This document shows positions 23,459 to 31,026 of a stretch of DNA of 31,026 nucleotides, piece after piece (position 1 is the stretch's first letter; the number at the start of each line of letters is the position of its first letter). The stretch is taken from positions 1 through 31,026 of IMG/VR virus record IMGVR_UViG_3300017917_001712; one strand, given 5' to 3'. Source of the DNA: a virus. A program made the translations under genes and the position numbers. The notes below the pieces were generated by a model. It searched no databases. It saw only the letters and a program-made list of their open reading frames with translations, and had not been told where the DNA came from.

Positions 23459-25345
23459 ATGCATACTATTGGGTTCTTGCAACCAAACTTTCAAAGTGGT
23501 CCTAAACACTTAAATGCGTTTTATTTGCCGTACACAGTCGGCATCTTATGGTCCTATGCAAAACAGAATACAACCGTAGCAGAAAATTATTCTGTTAAGC
23601 GTTGGGTATTTCGTCGCGATCCACTAGACGATGTTGTGCGTGACTTGTCAGAGTGTGCAGTTGTTTTCTTTAGCTTATATGTGTGGAATCGCAGATACTG
23701 TTTTGAAGTAGCGCGACGTCTTAAGGAAATCAATCCTAATGTGCTAACTGTATTTGGCGGACCAGAGCTCCCCCATCGCGACCCAGAAATTTTTAAAAAG
23801 TATCCTTACATTGACACTATCGTTGTAGGCGAAGGTGAACAAGTTGTACAGGAAATACTATTAAAACATCACAATAACGAGCCTATAGACCGTGTTCTAC
23901 ATGCTGCTCGTATACGTGATCTAGATATTCCTAGTCCATACTTAACAGGACTGTTTGATGACCTAATGGCTCAGCATCCAGAAATAGAATGGATGCCAAC
24001 ACTGGAAACTGACCGCGGCTGTCCTTACAAATGCACATTCTGTGATTGGGGCGGCTTAACAGCCAGTAAGGTTGTTAAGTTTGGCCTAGAGCGTGTGTTT
24101 GCAGAGCTCGAGTGGTTTGCAGAAAAGAAACTACCATTCCTTACAATGACCAATGCTAACTTTGGTATATTCCGTGAGCGGGATATGTTGATAGCTGAAA
24201 AGATTGTTAAGCTATCTAAGACCAAAGGATATCCAACAGGTATCAGCGTAAGCTATGCAAAGAATAGTAATGCAGACATATTTGAAATCGTAAGAAAGTT
24301 TCAAAGTGCAAATATTCAAACCGGTTTTATTTTAAGTTTGCAAACTACCACAACATCTGTGTTAGAAAATATTAAACGAACTAATATGAATATTAATGAC
24401 ATTAGTTCTATTGCAGATTATGGTCGCAAATTACAAATGCCTATTTTCACGGAAGTGATTATGGGATTGCCCGGCGAAACATTAGAAACTTGGAAACAAA
24501 ATTTAGAAAACATTCTGAACGCTAATCTACATAATGGTATTGATACATTCTTTCTCAATATGATTGAAAATGCACCAATGATGGGCGATATTGAAAAGTA
24601 TGATATTAAAACATTCTCTGCCAATGATATGTTTTACGAAACTAGCGATGAAATGTCATATGAATCGTCATCTCTGGAAAGAGTTGAAGTAATTAAAAGC
24701 AATAATACTTTATCAGAAGAACAGATGTTAGAAGTATTACTATATACTTGGCAGTTAATTGGTTTTCACATTTACGGTATTAGTGATATCATCTCAATAT
24801 ACCTTAAAAAATCGCAGGGCGTTAGTTACAGAGAGTTTTATGATAAACTAAATCAATACTTAATGGCTGATGAAAATATAACCAATTGGAAAAACGCAAT
24901 CGTTAATGGTTATAAACAGTGGCCCAATACTGGTATGTTTATTGTTAAAACAGATAACCTAACATTATTAAGCTGGCAAATGAGTAACAGCCTTAGTTTA
25001 TTAATGCATAATAATGATTTAGTAGAACATTATATTAAACAAGTAAAATCATTTGTGGTTGACAATTTTGATGTAGATGCTATAATATTAGAAGATTATG
25101 AGATTCTAGCTAAAAATAGAATCAAGCAATGGGGCAAATATCTGCACGATCCTGCTACTATATCAGTAAGTACTAACTTATTTGATTACGTTCAAAATCA
25201 AGCAGATAGCGTTGTTGTTAAAAAACAACAGTATTTGGTGCAAGATCGATTCAAGCACTACCCTGTGGCTTTATCGCAACACATTGATAACATCATATAT
25301 GGGCGCAGAAGAACCTGGGTTTTGAACAAGGTTGACAAGATCTAA
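23459..25345 (+). CDS. B12-binding-type radical SAM enzyme
   Basis: The protein has 628 residues. The N-terminal about 150 have the cobalamin-binding Rossmann pattern (VVFFSLYVWN, LTVFGGPELPHRDPEIF, IDTIVVGEGE) but lack the DxHxxG histidine, as in many family members. The radical-SAM motif is at Cys188, Cys192 and Cys195 (DRGCPYKCTFCDWGG), followed by LSLQTTTTSVLENIKRTNM and MGLPGETLETW. Cobalamin radical SAM enzymes typically methylate or rearrange unactivated carbons. The second half is clearly more A/T-rich in codon choice than the first, hinting at a mosaic gene. It directly follows the epimerase (TAAATG). Substrate unknown. Confidence 0.85.
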   Translation: MHTIGFLQPNFQSGPKHLNAFYLPYTVGILWSYAKQNTTVAENYSVKRWVFRRDPLDDVVRDLSECAVVFFSLYVWNRRYCFEVARRLKEINPNVLTVFGGPELPHRDPEIFKKYPYIDTIVVGEGEQVVQEILLKHHNNEPIDRVLHAARIRDLDIPSPYLTGLFDDLMAQHPEIEWMPTLETDRGCPYKCTFCDWGGLTASKVVKFGLERVFAELEWFAEKKLPFLTMTNANFGIFRERDMLIAEKIVKLSKTKGYPTGISVSYAKNSNADIFEIVRKFQSANIQTGFILSLQTTTTSVLENIKRTNMNINDISSIADYGRKLQMPIFTEVIMGLPGETLETWKQNLENILNANLHNGIDTFFLNMIENAPMMGDIEKYDIKTFSANDMFYETSDEMSYESSSLERVEVIKSNNTLSEEQMLEVLLYTWQLIGFHIYGISDIISIYLKKSQGVSYREFYDKLNQYLMADENITNWKNAIVNGYKQWPNTGMFIVKTDNLTLLSWQMSNSLSLLMHNNDLVEHYIKQVKSFVVDNFDVDAIILEDYEILAKNRIKQWGKYLHDPATISVSTNLFDYVQNQADSVVVKKQQYLVQDRFKHYPVALSQHIDNIIYGRRRTWVLNKVDKI

Positions 25346-25359
25346 TTTTATGCTATACT
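25332..25359 (+). promoter_or_regulatory. Sigma70-type promoter with extended -10
   Basis: TTGACA (25332-25337), a 16-nt spacer and TATACT (25354-25359) preceded by TGC (extended -10) lie at the end of the radical SAM gene. The expected start near 25366 leads to TAGGAG and the GTG at 25390. This is the best host-type promoter I found, in contrast to the late boxes elsewhere. Confidence 0.75.
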
Positions 25360-25389
25360 GTATACGTGTTCAGAAATTAGGAGTGATCC

Positions 25390-26550
25390 GTGGCAGCACA
25401 ACGTAAAGTACTTTCAGTGAACGGAACAACAGAACCGGATTGGAAAATTATCCAGCCCGGTATGAAGCCAGTACGTATTAATGGTATCGAGCGCGACTAT
25501 AAGCAACTGCTTTGGGGTGCCGATACGTTTGTACACTACGACGTAGATGATAAGAAGCGTATGGCAAGTTTCTTCAAGTACTGCGAAAAGAATTTTGATA
25601 AGCGTAAGGCAGCATTGCTCAAAAAGTTGCCTGACTATACATTTACTACTGTTTCTAAATACGTTTATTTGATTGAACGTGGTGTGGGTCTCGAGGAAGA
25701 CCGCCTCAATTACATTAAGAAAAAAATTGAAGAGTTCATAGCACAAGCAGAAGTTTACGTCAAAGAAGAAGCAAAGGCTAAGGCAGTTGAGACCAAAAAA
25801 GGTCCAGCTGTAGTAATCAGCATCCAACAGCGAATGCGTGAACAAGTAAGTGATCTTTGCGCACACTGGGACTTCCTCATTGACGAGTTTTGCCAAAAGA
25901 AACTGGATGTTGCTACATTTGATCCTTACAGTCAGATGCAGAGCTACAGGGATAATATGATCAAAGCGGCACATGCTAAGATCATTAAAGAAATGTATGC
26001 GGCTCAGTTTGAAGAAGCCAAAGAAGTAGTTGCATGGAAGGATGAGCAGATCAAGGAAGGCTATGCCTACATGACTGCTAAGATGCGCAAAGAGTTTTTG
26101 GCATTGTACGAAAAGATTAACATTGCCTGCGACACCTTCATTAACACTGGTAAGGCAGTACGCAAGACCCGCAAGAAGAAGGCTGTAAGCAAGGATAAGG
26201 TTGTTAGCAAGCTCAAATTCAAGCAAAGTGAGCCTAGTTTGGGACTTGCAAGTATCAATCCTATGAACATTTTGGATGCACAGGTACTGTGGGTATACAA
26301 TACTAAAAACCGTAAACTGGGCGTATATGTTGCGCAAGAGCACCATAACTTGATGGTTAAGGGTACTACTATTCTGGGGTACGATGAGAAGCTCAGTATA
26401 CAAAAGACTGTGCGTAAACCCGAGTTGCTTAAGGGTGCAGACAAACTAGCCCGTACTAAGTTTCAGAAGCTATTTGAAAGTTTCAACGCTACAGAAACAG
26501 CTCTTAATGGGCGCCTAAACGAGCATACTGTACTGGTTAAGGTGTTCTAA
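25390..26550 (+). CDS. Unknown phage protein under a host-type promoter
   Basis: The 386-residue protein starts at GTG 25390, fixed by TAGGAG (25378-25383). It is mostly helical and Lys/Glu-rich. A coiled-coil-like stretch (about 95-145) ends KEEAKAKAVETKKGP, a second helical block covers about 150-255, a basic linker KTRKKKAVSKDKVV (about 258-273) follows, and a conserved-looking beta-rich C-terminus contains LDAQVLWVYNTKNRKLGVYV, GTTILGYDE and KTVRKPELL. No catalytic or membrane signature is seen. Codons favour AAG over AAA more than in the neighbours, as in well-expressed genes. Its host-type promoter suggests expression before the late genes; a nucleic-acid or scaffold role is possible. 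Unrecognised. Confidence 0.75.
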   Translation: MAAQRKVLSVNGTTEPDWKIIQPGMKPVRINGIERDYKQLLWGADTFVHYDVDDKKRMASFFKYCEKNFDKRKAALLKKLPDYTFTTVSKYVYLIERGVGLEEDRLNYIKKKIEEFIAQAEVYVKEEAKAKAVETKKGPAVVISIQQRMREQVSDLCAHWDFLIDEFCQKKLDVATFDPYSQMQSYRDNMIKAAHAKIIKEMYAAQFEEAKEVVAWKDEQIKEGYAYMTAKMRKEFLALYEKINIACDTFINTGKAVRKTRKKKAVSKDKVVSKLKFKQSEPSLGLASINPMNILDAQVLWVYNTKNRKLGVYVAQEHHNLMVKGTTILGYDEKLSIQKTVRKPELLKGADKLARTKFQKLFESFNATETALNGRLNEHTVLVKVF

Positions 26551-26551
26551 A

Positions 26552-26559
26552 GATAAATA
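26552..26559 (+). promoter_or_regulatory. T4-type late promoter box (GATAAATA), leaderless arrangement for gp13
   Basis: GATAAATA-GTACT-ATG: the box is 2 nt after the stop of the upstream gene and 5 nt before the gp13 start, with no Shine-Dalgarno. Confidence 0.7.
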
Positions 26560-26564
26560 GTACT

Positions 26565-27326
26565 ATGCCAGTAAATACTATAGGATACAGTAGCAGAGAA
26601 GATCTTATTCGCGATCTCAAACTTCGTCTCGGCGACGGTATGGTTGATGTTGAATTAGATAGAGAACACTACGATGTTGCGATTGATAACTCAATCGCAA
26701 AGTACCGTCAGCTAAGTAGTGGTTCCGTTGAGGAAAGTGTTGTGTTTATTCAAACACAGCCCGGTGTAACAGAGTACACACTTCCCAATGAAGTAATCGA
26801 AGTTCGCAGACTGTATCGTAGGGGCATTGGTACTAACAGCGGTGGCGGCACAAACTTTGATCCGTTTGACGTAGCATTCAATAACATGTACATGCTACAA
26901 GCAGGCCAGATTGGTGGACTTGCTGTATTTGATGCGTTTGCACAGTACAAAGAAACAATCGGGCGTGTGTTTGGTAGCGAATACAACTTCCTTTGGAATC
27001 GTAATACTAAGAAGCTAAAGATACTTCGTAACGTTAATCATGATGAGGAAGTAGCTATTGGCGTTTATAACTTTATCCCGGAAAGCGTTTTACTTGGCGA
27101 CGTTTATGCTAGTCCATGGTTGGCTAGCTATGCACTAGCATTATGCAAGCACTATTTAGGCGAAGCTCGTAGCAAATATAAGAGTGGCCTACCTGGTGCA
27201 GGCGGAAACGTTCAGCTTAATGGTGAAGACTTAAAACAAGAATCACAGCAAATGCAAGAGCAACTAAAGCAAGAACTCCATAATATGGAAGAAGGCAATA
27301 GTCCTCTTGGCTTTATCATAGGTTAA
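26565..27326 (+). CDS. gp13: gp13-like neck protein
   Basis: The protein has 253 residues (T4 gp13 has 309). The start NTIGYSSREDLIRDLKLRLG, DREHYDVAIDNSIAKYRQLS, TEYTLPNEVIEVRRLYRRGI, FDAFAQYKETIGRVFGSEYN, LLGDVYASPWLASYALALCK and KYKSGLPGAGGNVQLNGEDL follow the pattern of gp13 in marine T4-like phages. With gp14 it closes the head vertex after DNA packaging. Its partner gp14 is about 9.5 kb upstream on the opposite strand. No Shine-Dalgarno is present and the late box sits at leaderless spacing. It is followed after 2 nt by the dNMP kinase gene. Confidence 0.8.
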   Translation: MPVNTIGYSSREDLIRDLKLRLGDGMVDVELDREHYDVAIDNSIAKYRQLSSGSVEESVVFIQTQPGVTEYTLPNEVIEVRRLYRRGIGTNSGGGTNFDPFDVAFNNMYMLQAGQIGGLAVFDAFAQYKETIGRVFGSEYNFLWNRNTKKLKILRNVNHDEEVAIGVYNFIPESVLLGDVYASPWLASYALALCKHYLGEARSKYKSGLPGAGGNVQLNGEDLKQESQQMQEQLKQELHNMEEGNSPLGFIIG

Positions 27327-27328
27327 AA

Positions 27329-27982
27329 ATGATTATTGGATTAGTTGGTTTTATTGGCAGTGGTAAAGACACTGTGGCTCAGCATTTTATTAAAAGCGGA
27401 TGTATTAGAGATAGCTTTGCAACACCGCTTAAAGATGCATGCAGTGCAATCTTTGGTTGGCCGCGAGAACTGCTTGAAGGTGATACTGTAGAAAGCAGAG
27501 ACTTTCGTGAAACACCTGACATGTTCTGGACTCGTAAAACTGGAATCGACAACTTTACTCCGCGCCTAGCATTACAGCTAATTGGTACAGATGTAATGCG
27601 TAATCATTTCAACTCAGATATTTGGCTTAATAGTCTAGAGTATAGAATTAGGCGTGCAAGTGCAACTGAATGCGTAGTTATCAGCGATGCACGATTCCGC
27701 AACGAACTTGATCTCATTCATAATATGAATGGTAAAATTATTTGGGTACGTCGCGGCGAGCTACCACAGTGGTATAGTATTGCAACAAGTGCTAATTCAG
27801 GTAATGCTGTTAGCCGAAAAATTATGCAGACACGATACAAAGACGTACACGAAAGTGAATGGAACTGGGCCGGATATCCAGTTGACTTTGTTATCGACAA
27901 TAATGGTACACTAGAAGATTTGTCTGCCCAAGTTGAAGACATTCAACGTAAAATTTTTAAAACACAACTTAAATTAGTCTGA
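27329..27982 (+). CDS. gp1: Deoxynucleoside monophosphate kinase (T4 gp1-like)
   Basis: The protein has 217 residues. The P-loop GFIGSGKD is at residues 7-14 with the Asp typical of this family, followed by DSFATPLKDACSAIFGWPRE, LLEGDTVESRDFRETPDMFW, ALQLIGTDVMRNHF, VISDARFRNELDLI and WVRRGELPQWY. This is the order of T4 gp1, which phosphorylates dTMP, dGMP and 5-hydroxymethyl-dCMP for DNA synthesis; which of these this enzyme uses is not readable. It is an early function in T4, yet here it is fused in order between the late genes gp13 and gp18. Confidence 0.88.
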   Translation: MIIGLVGFIGSGKDTVAQHFIKSGCIRDSFATPLKDACSAIFGWPRELLEGDTVESRDFRETPDMFWTRKTGIDNFTPRLALQLIGTDVMRNHFNSDIWLNSLEYRIRRASATECVVISDARFRNELDLIHNMNGKIIWVRRGELPQWYSIATSANSGNAVSRKIMQTRYKDVHESEWNWAGYPVDFVIDNNGTLEDLSAQVEDIQRKIFKTQLKLV

Positions 27983-28053
27983 GGCTTATTTACCTTTTGA
28001 CGGGTTTATTGTTGTACCCACATTTCAAATAATACCGTTTTTCTCCCTTTTTG

Positions 28054-28061
28054 TATAAATA
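28054..28061 (+). promoter_or_regulatory. Perfect T4 late promoter box (TATAAATA) for the sheath gene
   Basis: This is the only box identical to the T4 consensus. The expected start near 28067 gives a short leader with AGGGAGA (about 28081-28087) before ATG 28094. Confidence 0.8.
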
Positions 28062-28093
28062 ATTGCAACGTTCAACATAAAGGGAGAACATAA

Positions 28094-30898
28094 ATGGCAA
28101 CATTAGTTTCACCTGGTGTTAGTATTAGCGTAACAGATGAGAGCTTCTATGCTCCAGCTGGTACAGGTACCGTTCCTCTTATCATCATTGCAACAGCACA
28201 AGATAAGAGCACACCAGACGGTAGCGGTACAGCGGAATTTACTACATCAGCAAATGCAAATCTAGTTAAATTAATCACAAGTCAGCGTGACTTGTTAACA
28301 AACTACGGTAATCCTAGTTTCCAAACCACATCAAGTGGCACACCAATTCATGGTCATGAGTTAAATGAATACGGTCTATTAGCCGCATACAGCTTCTTAG
28401 GCGCAGCAAACAGAGCATATGTTCTTCGTGCAAACGTTGACCTTGCCGCCTTGCTACCAAGCGCAGCCGAACCAACAGTTTCACCTGATAATGGTTCATA
28501 CTGGCTTGACACTAGCGAAACAGTATGGGGTCTAAAGCGTTGGAATGGTAGTGCATGGGTTCGTCAGAGTGTTAAGGTTCCTGCAAGCACAGACCTAACA
28601 ACTGCTAAAGCACCAAAGGCTGCTTATGGTAAGGACGGCGAATTTGCTGTTGTATACTTCACTGACTCGGGTACAACTGATACACGTATTAAGTTCTATC
28701 AAAAGGTTAGTGGCGCATGGTATGCTATTAATTCTTCAGCATGGAACAGTGCTACAGGCGCAGCCGATTTCCAAGTAGCTACTCACTTAGCAATTCCAAC
28801 AACTAAGAGCGGTGGTGGCTCACTAGCCATTGGCGATTTGTTCCTACAAACTACAGCACCAAATAACGGTACAACACTAAGAGTTAAGCTATATGATAGC
28901 ACAACTGGCTTGTTTACCGATGAAGCAATTTCTCTGTATGAATTATCAAGTGAAATCTATGCAGACTTAGGCAGCGCGGTTGAAGGCGATCTATGGGCTA
29001 AAGTAGTTGAGAGCGACACTATCCCAGGTCTATCAATTTACCTAAAGCGTCACAATGGTGGCACAAGTGTAACTGCTACATCAACCGCAGCACTAGGTGA
29101 CACTGATGTTAGCTTAACAGGTCATAGCGGCAAGTATGCAATTGATATTACTATCAACGATGGTACTCCTGTAAAGGTATTCTTTACCAGCGATACTGAC
29201 AGTGACGGTAATGCTAGCGTAGACGATATGGTTGCTGACATTAACAGCGCACTATCAACTGCTAACGCAACATTGAGCTTCACAACAAACGCAATTGCTT
29301 CAAACGTAAGTGGTAAGATTCGTATTGTTAATACTGATGGTTACGACATTCTTCTAAATAGAGGTAACGTTTCAGGCTTCACACCAGCAGATCTAAATCT
29401 CACAGAAGATGTTGCTTATACAAACTTTGAAGCACTAAGCTACGAAGCAAGTGCAACTCAAATCACTGGTAGCTTACCTGCTAACACATTGTGGGCAGAC
29501 TTCACAATCACACCAGAACGTGTTGACTTACTAGAACACGACGGTTCAGATTGGGTAAGCCTAAGCGGCGACCTACAAGTTACTGCTACAGAACCAACAA
29601 CACAAAGCGATGGCTCAACTGCACTAGCAGCAGGCGACATTTGGGTTGACAGTGGTGATTTAGAAAACTTCCCAGTAATTTACAAGCACGATGGCGATGC
29701 ATGGGTTCTAGTTGATAACACAGACCAGGTCACTGGTGACGGTATTGTTTTTGCTGACTTCAGAGAAACTGCAACTAGCTCTCTAGACGCCGATGCACCA
29801 GCAGCAACAGCATATCCAGCCGGTATCCTAGGTTGGAACAAACGTGCAAGTGCTGGTAACGTAAAGCGTTGGAGACCAAATCATTCTCACGAAGGTGTTG
29901 CAATTGGTCCACGTTGGGTTGACTACTCAGGCAATAAGATTGACGGTTCGCCATACATGCTACGTAAAGCACAACGCAACGTAGTAGTACGTGCAATGCA
30001 GTCAGCAATTGCTAGCAACGAAGAACTAAGAAACGAAACAAACCGTTTCAACTTAATCGCTGCACCGGGTTATACTGAATTGTTTGACGAAATGATCACA
30101 CTAAATGTTGATCGTAAGGAAACAGCATTTATTCTTGTTGATCCTCCGTTCCGTCTAACAGCAGATGCTACAAGCACACAGGCTTGGGCAACTAACAGCA
30201 ACAATGCAACCGAAAACGGTGAAGATGGCTTAGTAAGTAGCACACCATATGCCGGTGTTTACTATCCACATGGTTTAACAACCAACCTAGACGGTTCAAG
30301 TGTAATGGTACCAGCAAGTCATATTGCTCTACGTACACTAGCATTTAACGACCAGGTTGCTTTCCCATGGTTCGCACCAGCTGGCTTCCAACGCGGTCTT
30401 GTAAACAATGCTACAAGCGTAGGTTACCTAGATCCAGTAAGCTCAGAGTATACACCAGTATCTCTAAGCGAAGGTCAGCGTGATAGCTTGTACATCAACA
30501 AGATTAACCCAATTGGCAACTTCCCAGGCCGCGGCCTAGCAGTGTTTGGTCAGAAAACTCTAAACCCTGTAGCAAGTGCATTGGATCGTGTTAACGTTGC
30601 ACGTCTAGTTGTTTACCTACGTGAACGTCTAGATGACATCGTTAAGCCATTCTTGTTTGAACCAAACGACGAAGTTACACGTCAGAACGCTAAAGTAACA
30701 GTTGACCGTTTCTTAGGTCAGCTAGTAACACAGCGCGGCTTGTTTGACTTCCTAGTTGTTTGCGATACAACAAACAATACACCAGCAAGAATTGATCGTA
30801 ACGAACTACACATTGACATCGCTATTCAGCCAGTCAAAGCAGTTGAGTTCATCTACATTCCAATTCGTATCCAGAACACACTGGGTTCAACTGGTTAA
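28094..30898 (+). CDS. gp18: Tail sheath protein gp18, enlarged by inserted modules
   Basis: The protein has 934 residues against 659 in T4. The N-terminus (VSPGVSISVTDESFYAPAGT, then LIIIATAQDK and YGLLAAYSFLGAANRAYVLR) and C-terminus (FPWFAPAGFQRGLV, INPIGNFPGRGLAVFGQKTL, RLVVYLRERLDDIVKPFLFE, DIAIQPVKAVEFIYIPIRIQ) are typical of contractile sheaths of T4-like phages. Between about residues 130 and 560 lies extra sequence with repeated GD-x-W ... W hairpins (GSYWLDTSETVWGLKRWNGS, then AWV; GDIWVDSGDLENFPVIYKHD, then GDAWV). These probably sit on the outside of the sheath as decoration. Good Shine-Dalgarno, perfect late box and downstream terminator indicate a highly expressed monocistronic transcript. 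Confidence 0.92.
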   Translation: MATLVSPGVSISVTDESFYAPAGTGTVPLIIIATAQDKSTPDGSGTAEFTTSANANLVKLITSQRDLLTNYGNPSFQTTSSGTPIHGHELNEYGLLAAYSFLGAANRAYVLRANVDLAALLPSAAEPTVSPDNGSYWLDTSETVWGLKRWNGSAWVRQSVKVPASTDLTTAKAPKAAYGKDGEFAVVYFTDSGTTDTRIKFYQKVSGAWYAINSSAWNSATGAADFQVATHLAIPTTKSGGGSLAIGDLFLQTTAPNNGTTLRVKLYDSTTGLFTDEAISLYELSSEIYADLGSAVEGDLWAKVVESDTIPGLSIYLKRHNGGTSVTATSTAALGDTDVSLTGHSGKYAIDITINDGTPVKVFFTSDTDSDGNASVDDMVADINSALSTANATLSFTTNAIASNVSGKIRIVNTDGYDILLNRGNVSGFTPADLNLTEDVAYTNFEALSYEASATQITGSLPANTLWADFTITPERVDLLEHDGSDWVSLSGDLQVTATEPTTQSDGSTALAAGDIWVDSGDLENFPVIYKHDGDAWVLVDNTDQVTGDGIVFADFRETATSSLDADAPAATAYPAGILGWNKRASAGNVKRWRPNHSHEGVAIGPRWVDYSGNKIDGSPYMLRKAQRNVVVRAMQSAIASNEELRNETNRFNLIAAPGYTELFDEMITLNVDRKETAFILVDPPFRLTADATSTQAWATNSNNATENGEDGLVSSTPYAGVYYPHGLTTNLDGSSVMVPASHIALRTLAFNDQVAFPWFAPAGFQRGLVNNATSVGYLDPVSSEYTPVSLSEGQRDSLYINKINPIGNFPGRGLAVFGQKTLNPVASALDRVNVARLVVYLRERLDDIVKPFLFEPNDEVTRQNAKVTVDRFLGQLVTQRGLFDFLVVCDTTNNTPARIDRNELHIDIAIQPVKAVEFIYIPIRIQNTLGSTG

Positions 30899-30921
30899 TA
30901 GGTTACAAAAACTGGTAACAG

Positions 30922-30950
30922 GAAAAGGGGCAGAAATGCCCCTTTTCTTT
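30922..30950 (+). terminator. Rho-independent terminator after the sheath gene
   Basis: GAAAAGGGGCA-GAAA-TGCCCCTTTTC is a perfect 11-bp stem with a stable GAAA tetraloop, ending in a T-rich tract. It lies 23 nt after the sheath stop. Confidence 0.92.
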
Positions 30951-30989
30951 TGATATTAAAGCAAGAGTTAATGATTTTGAAAAGAATAT

Positions 30990-30997
30990 GATAAATA
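30990..30997 (+). promoter_or_regulatory. T4-type late promoter box and ribosome binding site of the next gene
   Basis: GATAAATA is followed by a Shine-Dalgarno-like TAGGAGA at about 31017-31023, with the window ending before the start codon. By T4 order the next gene is expected to be gp19, the tail tube. Confidence 0.7.
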
Positions 30998-31026
30998 TTT
31001 GCATATAAACAGTTCGTAGGAGAACA

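Noticed and set aside
25414-26403. Long 329-residue open frame on the minus strand
   Set aside because: It lies wholly antisense to the well-supported gene at 25390-26550, which has a sigma70 promoter and a Shine-Dalgarno. Its product is Cys/Phe/Leu-rich without recognisable motifs, as expected from the complement of AAG- and GAA-rich codons.
27983-28053. Possible terminator before the sheath gene (GGGT...ACCC)
   Set aside because: The stem is only about 4 bp with a long loop and no T-tract directly after it.
1-31026. tRNA genes, CRISPR arrays, integrase, attachment sites or IS elements
   Set aside because: I looked for them by eye and saw no convincing example; nearly all sequence is accounted for by coding regions and short intergenic gaps.

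Overview
This window comes from a large T4-like myovirus, probably marine and infecting a Gram-negative host. Four neck and tail genes support this: gp15 tail completion/sheath stabiliser, gp14 and gp13 neck proteins, and gp18 tail sheath. A gp1-type dNMP kinase, modular tail-fibre genes and many copies of a T4-type late-promoter box, here mostly GATAAATA, agree. I saw no tRNA, rRNA, CRISPR array, integrase or insertion sequence. The host cannot be named from this window.

Layout. (1) 1-5777, plus strand: four structural or fibre-type genes, three of them ending in related C-terminal domains of the fibre chaperone/autocleavage type; the block closes with a perfect hairpin terminator. (2) 5836-13590, plus strand: a tightly coupled ten-gene operon behind one late-type promoter. 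It encodes three small proteins (two membrane-anchored), CsgF, the CsgG outer-membrane secretion pore, a curlin-repeat subunit, a FecR-domain protein, a second curlin fused to an N-terminal beta-rich domain, a CHASE2 plus class III adenylate cyclase, and a small ORF. This is a phage-borne curli (type VIII secretion) and signalling cassette, and it is the most striking part of the window. (3) 18116-13556, minus strand: radical SAM/SPASM protein, gp14, gp15, Nudix hydrolase and an unknown gene. (4) 18184-25345, plus strand: an accessory metabolic island with a glycosyltransferase-like protein, PLP aminotransferase-fold protein, glycine-amidinotransferase-like enzyme, two paralogous 2OG-Fe(II) oxygenase-like proteins, an NAD-dependent epimerase and a B12-binding-type radical SAM enzyme. 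(5) 25332-31026, plus strand: an unknown gene behind a strong sigma70-type promoter, then gp13, dNMP kinase, gp18, a terminator, and the promoter and ribosome binding site of the next gene.

Regulation. Late boxes lie before most transcription units. Four genes without a Shine-Dalgarno (gp14, gp13, the minus-strand radical SAM gene and the minus-strand unknown) have their ATG exactly 5 nt after the box. By T4 late-promoter geometry that is about the expected transcription start, so these mRNAs are predicted to be leaderless. Genes with longer leaders have clear Shine-Dalgarno sequences.

How the parts may work together (inference): the curli cassette could make an infected cell export amyloid or adhesin fibres through a phage CsgG/CsgF pore, with FecR and CHASE2-cyclase proteins sensing the envelope and raising cAMP. 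The metabolic island looks like a pathway that builds or modifies a sugar or small molecule. It sits between the neck genes gp14 and gp13, which are adjacent in T4.
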